Of a stretch of DNA of 64,000 nucleotides, positions 58,917-64,000 are shown in pieces. The stretch's first letter is position 1; each line of letters opens with the position of its first letter. Made by a program: the position numbers and the translations under genes. This DNA comes from Candidatus Anaerostipes excrementavium (GTDB lineage: Bacteria > Bacillota > Clostridia > Lachnospirales > Lachnospiraceae). The notes under the pieces are model-generated. The model saw nothing but the letters and a program-made list of their open reading frames with translations. It was not told where the DNA came from and did no database searches. The stretch covers positions 1-64,000 of the forward strand of contig DXEM01000015.1 in the NCBI GenBank assembly GCA_019114985.1. The letters run 5' to 3'.

Positions 58917-60675
58917 GACTGGAACAATTTATGGGATTAATGGACCTGTCATTTACCTAAAAGGGGATACCGGGTTCAAAATGTCTGAGATGGTATATGT
59001 AGGAGAAGAAAAGCTAGTCGGAGAAGTCATTTCTCTTGATAAAGAGAGAACAACGATTCAGGTATATGAGGAAACATCCGGTCTGCGTCCCGGCGAAATC
59101 GTGGAGGCAAGCGGGGAAGCAGTTTCTGTTACTCTGGCTCCGGGAATCTTGGATAATATCTTTGATGGAATTGAGAGGCCGTTGGAACGAATTTCCGAAC
59201 AGGCGGGTGCATTTATTACCAGAGGTGTCAGTGTGGATTCTCTGGATTTGCAGAAGCAATGGGAGACTCATATCACAGTATCCGAAGGAGATGTTCTCCA
59301 TGGCGGCGACGTGATTGCCGAAGTGCCGGAGACAAGAGCGATTGTTCATAAATGCATGGTACCTCCGGATCTGGGAGGAACGGTCGTCTTCGCAGCAGAA
59401 GATGGGAAATACACAATACAGGATACGATCGTTACACTGGAATTAGATGACGGTACGAGAAAAGAACTTACGATGGCCCAGAGATGGCCGATTCGTGCCG
59501 CAAGACCGGTACATGACCGGATTCCGGCCAGTGTGCCTTTGATTACTGGTCAGAGAATTCTGGATACGATGTTTCCAATTGCAAAAGGAGGAACAGCGTC
59601 AATTCCGGGCGGATTCGGAACCGGAAAGACGATGACGCAGCATCAGATCGCAAAGTGGTCGGATGCGGATATTATTATTTACATCGGATGCGGAGAACGT
59701 GGAAATGAGATGACGCAGGTTCTGGAAGAATTTCAGGAATTAGTGGATCCAAAGAGCGGAAATCCTTTGATGGACCGGACTGTCTTGATTGCCAATACAT
59801 CCAATATGCCGGTGGCTGCCAGGGAAGCATCCATCTATACCGGGCTTACATTGGCGGAATATTACAGAGACATGGGATATGACGTGGCGATCATGGCGGA
59901 TTCTACATCCAGATGGGCAGAAGCGTTGAGAGAGCTTTCCGGACGTTTGGAGGAGATGCCGGCAGAAGAAGGCTTCCCGGCATATCTTGCATCCAGACTG
60001 TCTGCGTTTTATGAGAGAGCGGGAATGATGCACAATCTGAATGGAAGTGATGGTTCCGTAACGATCATCGGAGCCGTATCTCCTCAGGGGGGAGACTTTT
60101 CAGAGCCGGTCACCCAAAATACGAAACGATTTGTAAGGTGCTTCTGGGGCTTGGATAAATCTTTGGCCTATGAGAGGCATTTCCCGGCAATTCACTGGCT
60201 GACCAGCTACAGTGAATACCTGACGGATCTTGCAGGCTGGTATCATGAAAATGTATCGCCTAAGTTTGTAGATTACAGGAACCGCCTAATGGCCATCTTA
60301 AATCAGGAAAACAGTTTGATGGAGATTGTAAAATTAATTGGCGGAGACGTCCTGCCGGATGATCAAAAATTGACTTTGGAAATTGCGAAAGTTATTCGTT
60401 TGGGATTCCTGCAGCAGAATGCATTTCACAAAGATGATACCTGTGTCTCCATGGAAAAGCAGTTTAAAATGATGGAAGTTATTTTATATTTATTTAAAAA
60501 ATGCCGGGAGTTGGTGGCAAGAGGCATGCCGATGAGCGTCCTGAAAGCTGAGCATATGTTTGAGAGAGTCATTGCCATGAAATATGATGTGCCGAATGAC
60601 AACCTTCAGATGTTGGATTTTTATCATCAGGAAATTGATGATTTCTATCAGAGAGTATTGGAGAAGAACGCATAG
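58909..60675 (+). CDS. atpA: V-type ATPase catalytic subunit A
   Basis: 588 residues from GTG 58909. GGGAGG 8 bases upstream supports it over GTG 58900. The P-loop is [13 protein letters not shown], followed by [16 protein letters not shown] and the catalytic arginine region. The non-homologous insert of A subunits (about residues 110-185) is present ([21 protein letters not shown], in parts). It hydrolyses or makes ATP at three A-B interfaces. Confidence 0.97.
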   Translation: MRKTGTIYGINGPVIYLKGDTGFKMSEMVYVGEEKLVGEVISLDKERTTIQVYEETSGLRPGEIVEASGEAVSVTLAPGILDNIFDGIERPLERISEQAGAFITRGVSVDSLDLQKQWETHITVSEGDVLHGGDVIAEVPETRAIVHKCMVPPDLGGTVVFAAEDGKYTIQDTIVTLELDDGTRKELTMAQRWPIRAARPVHDRIPASVPLITGQRILDTMFPIAKGGTASIPGGFGTGKTMTQHQIAKWSDADIIIYIGCGERGNEMTQVLEEFQELVDPKSGNPLMDRTVLIANTSNMPVAAREASIYTGLTLAEYYRDMGYDVAIMADSTSRWAEALRELSGRLEEMPAEEGFPAYLASRLSAFYERAGMMHNLNGSDGSVTIIGAVSPQGGDFSEPVTQNTKRFVRCFWGLDKSLAYERHFPAIHWLTSYSEYLTDLAGWYHENVSPKFVDYRNRLMAILNQENSLMEIVKLIGGDVLPDDQKLTLEIAKVIRLGFLQQNAFHKDDTCVSMEKQFKMMEVILYLFKKCRELVARGMPMSVLKAEHMFERVIAMKYDVPNDNLQMLDFYHQEIDDFYQRVLEKNA

Positions 60676-60688
60676 GAGGTAGATTGAG

Positions 60689-62065
60689 ATGTCAATAGAA
60701 TATTTGGGACTTAGCAGCATCAATGGACCTCTTGTGATCCTGGAAGGAGTGCAGGATGCGTTCTTTGATGAAATTGTCGAATTTAAAGTAGACAGGAATG
60801 TGAAAAAAATCGGAAGGATCATAGAGCTCTATGAGGATAAAGCGGTCATTCAGGTATTTGAGGGAACCGAAAATATGTCCCTGAGCAATACAAGAACCAG
60901 ACTGACCGGACGGCCGATGGAAGTTACCTTATCTCCGGATATTTTAGGAAGAACCTTCAGCGGGATTGGCAATCCGATCGATGGACTTGGGCCATTGGTC
61001 TCCGATATCCGCAGGGATGTCAATGGTTTGCCGATGAATCCGGTAAGACGTAAATATCCGAGAAATTATATTCGGACAGGAATATCTGCCATCGATGGAC
61101 TGACGACATTGATCCGAGGACAGAAGCTTCCGATTTTCTCCGGAAATGGTCTTCCTCACGATCAGCTGGCAGCTCAGATCGTAAAACAGGCGTCTCTGGG
61201 AGACGGTTCAGACGAACCGTTCGCAGTTGTGTTTGGAGCTATGGGAGTAAAGCATGACGTTGCCGATTTTTTTCAAAAGACATTTGAGGAAAGCGGCGTT
61301 GCCGACCATGTCTGCATGTTCTTAAATCTTGCCAATGATCCGGTGGTGGAACGTCTGATTACACCGAAAGTCGCGCTGACAGCAGCAGAATATCTGGCTT
61401 TTGACTGCGGCATGCATATTTTGGTTATTTTGACGGATATGACTTCCTTTGCGGAAGCCATGCGTGAGGTTTCCTCTTCGAAAGGCGAAATTCCTTCCAG
61501 AAAAGGATATCCGGGATATTTGTACAGTGAACTTGCGTCATTGTATGAACGCGCCGGCATCATAGAGGGAGCAGAGGGCTCTGTGACACAGCTGCCGATC
61601 CTAACGATGCCGAATGATGATATTACCCATCCGATACCGGACTTGACCGGATATATTACGGAAGGTCAGGTTGTTTTGGATCGTGATCTGAATGGCCAGT
61701 CCATCTATCCTCCGATCAGCGTCCTGCCGTCGCTGTCCAGGCTGATGAAAGATGGGATTGGAGAAGGATATACCAGGGAAGATCATCAGGATCTGGCGAA
61801 CCAGCTGTTTTCCGCTTATGCGAAAGTAGGAGAAGCTAGGAATCTGGCGTCAGTCATCGGAGAAGATGAGCTGTCTCCGGTCGATAAAAAATATCTGGAA
61901 TTTGGTGTGGAATTTGAGAAACGGTATATAGGACAGGGTCATGGGGAAAATCGAACCATGATGGAAACATTGGATCTTGGATGGGAACTGCTTTCTCTTC
62001 TTCCGCGAGAAGAGTTAGATCGAATTGATACGAAGCTGATTGACAAATATCTTCCGAAGAAATAA
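60689..62065 (+). CDS. atpB: V-type ATPase subunit B
   Basis: 458 residues, the non-catalytic B subunit: [50 protein letters not shown], and [20 protein letters not shown]-like [19 protein letters not shown]. The Walker A is degenerate ([13 protein letters not shown]), as usual for B. AGGAGGTAG precedes the start. Confidence 0.97.
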   Translation: MSIEYLGLSSINGPLVILEGVQDAFFDEIVEFKVDRNVKKIGRIIELYEDKAVIQVFEGTENMSLSNTRTRLTGRPMEVTLSPDILGRTFSGIGNPIDGLGPLVSDIRRDVNGLPMNPVRRKYPRNYIRTGISAIDGLTTLIRGQKLPIFSGNGLPHDQLAAQIVKQASLGDGSDEPFAVVFGAMGVKHDVADFFQKTFEESGVADHVCMFLNLANDPVVERLITPKVALTAAEYLAFDCGMHILVILTDMTSFAEAMREVSSSKGEIPSRKGYPGYLYSELASLYERAGIIEGAEGSVTQLPILTMPNDDITHPIPDLTGYITEGQVVLDRDLNGQSIYPPISVLPSLSRLMKDGIGEGYTREDHQDLANQLFSAYAKVGEARNLASVIGEDELSPVDKKYLEFGVEFEKRYIGQGHGENRTMMETLDLGWELLSLLPREELDRIDTKLIDKYLPKK

Positions 62066-62077
62066 AGGAGGAAGCCT

Positions 62078-62695
62078 ATGGATCCTAGAGAGTTTCCAAC
62101 AAAGGGAAATTTAATTCTCGCGAAGAATTCTCTTGCCCTTGCCCGGCAGGGATACGATTTGATGGATAAAAAGCGTAATATCTTGATCCGAGAACTGATG
62201 GATCTGATCGATGAAGCGAAAGATATCCAGAAACAGATCGATACAACATTTACAAGAGCCTATGCATGTCTTCAGCGAGCAAATATTGAGCATGGAATCA
62301 GCAAGGTACAGGAGCTGGCATTCACGGTACCGATTGAAGAATCGATTCAGATCCAGACGAGAAGCATCATGGGAACCGAGATTCCTCATGTAAAATACGA
62401 TGCCCAGGAAAATAGTCTGACGTATTCCTTGATTGATACGTATGAATCCATTGATATTGCCAGGGAAGCTTTCCGTCAGGTAAAGGATCTGACAATCAAA
62501 CTTTCTATGGTGGAAAACTCCGCTTATCGCCTTGCAGCCAGCATCAAGAAGACGCAGAAACGGGCAAATGCGCTGAAAAATATTACGATTCCTACTTACA
62601 GCGCCTTGGTATATAAGATTTCCAATGAGCTGGAAGAAAAAGAAAGAGAAGAATTTACAAGGTTAAAAGTAATTAAGCGTATGAAACAAAAATAA
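62078..62695 (+). CDS. atpD: V-type ATPase subunit D
   Basis: 205 residues, the rotor shaft D subunit. Two long helices at the ends (FPTKGNLILAKNSLALARQG and RRANALKNITIP-like KRANALKNITIPTYSALVY) flank a short middle part. Last gene of the nine-gene operon (G/H-C-I-K-F-E-A-B-D). A terminator follows 32 bases later. Confidence 0.95.
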   Translation: MDPREFPTKGNLILAKNSLALARQGYDLMDKKRNILIRELMDLIDEAKDIQKQIDTTFTRAYACLQRANIEHGISKVQELAFTVPIEESIQIQTRSIMGTEIPHVKYDAQENSLTYSLIDTYESIDIAREAFRQVKDLTIKLSMVENSAYRLAASIKKTQKRANALKNITIPTYSALVYKISNELEEKEREEFTRLKVIKRMKQK

Positions 62696-62727
62696 TCATT
62701 TTTCTGTAAGATGAAATTTCCTCAATA

Positions 62728-62765
62728 GAAAAGGACGAATCCGAAAGATCAGATTCGTCCTTTTC
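62728..62765. terminator. Bidirectional terminator after V-ATPase operon
   Basis: GAAAAGGACGAATC (62728-62741) and GATTCGTCCTTTTC (62752-62765), a perfect 14-bp stem between the ATPase operon and gdhA. Confidence 0.9.
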
Positions 62766-62787
62766 GTATATTTGCATTTAAAATGGA

Positions 62788-64000
<1,213 letters not shown>

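Overview
The window looks like a chromosomal segment of a low-to-moderate GC, spore-forming member of the Clostridia, most likely a Lachnospiraceae gut bacterium. The evidence is Firmicutes-type gene clusters (tmk-holB-ricT-trmN-rsmI-abrB-metG, rpsF-ssb-rpsR-gdpP-rplI-dnaB), sporulation genes (spmA, spmB, spoVG, ricT), a V-type ATPase operon, an ATP-type PEP carboxykinase, and several proteins of types I associate with Lachnospiraceae. I see no prophage, insertion sequence, CRISPR array or conjugative module. Almost all of it is core chromosome. The one clearly accessory block is a beta-glucoside PTS operon at 43.5-50.3 kb, which is more AT-rich than its surroundings.

Layout. 1-5.8 kb: the end of a tRNA gene, a palindromic repeat with two terminators, then an operon of an Orn/Lys/Arg decarboxylase-like protein, tmk, holB, ricT, a tRNA methyltransferase and rsmI. 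5.8-12.2 kb: abrB and metG on the minus strand, then a DUF885 lipoprotein, PEP carboxykinase and a MarR regulator. 12.2-17.2 kb: spmAB, tRNA-Gly, a NYN-LOTUS protein, a rubredoxin-glutamate synthase fusion, and an Xre regulator plus membrane protein pair behind a long perfect palindrome. 17.2-27.0 kb: tatD, rsmA, tadA, the SRP RNA, a small alarmone synthetase, a large surface protein of unknown role and a class A PBP. 27.2-32.2 kb (minus strand): murC, dnaD, dnaI-like and prs, with a dense DnaA-box array between murC and dnaD. 32.5-40.3 kb: spoVG, a DUF951 protein, rpsF-ssb-rpsR, gdpP-rplI-dnaB, comFC and mutY. 40.4-43.4 kb: an orphan MetQ lipoprotein and a polar amino-acid ABC transporter. 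43.5-50.3 kb: a GntR/UTRA repressor facing a PTS-esterase-GH1-ROK operon. 50.3-53.9 kb: an AgrA/AgrC-like two-component pair with a VanZ-like membrane protein. 54.2-62.7 kb: a nine-gene V-type ATPase operon. 62.8-64.0 kb: the 3' part of glutamate dehydrogenase.

How the genes work together. Many genes here lie near the replication origin in Bacillus, and several act in replication start or elongation (holB, ssb, dnaB, dnaD, dnaI). The DnaA-box array just upstream of the dnaD-dnaI promoter suggests that DnaA activity and helicase-loader expression are linked in this organism. This is the most interesting observation in the window. The second is sugar control: two identical 36-bp repeats, each carrying the palindrome TGTCTAGACA, with the second overlapping the -35 box of the PTS promoter. 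The operon they control includes an apparently cytoplasmic SGNH esterase, which suggests an acetylated beta-glucoside as substrate. A family of dispersed palindromes (TTTTATTTCATAGGA...TCCTATGAAATAAAA) occurs at several intergenic sites. No computation or database search was run. All family calls are from reading motifs and recalled families.
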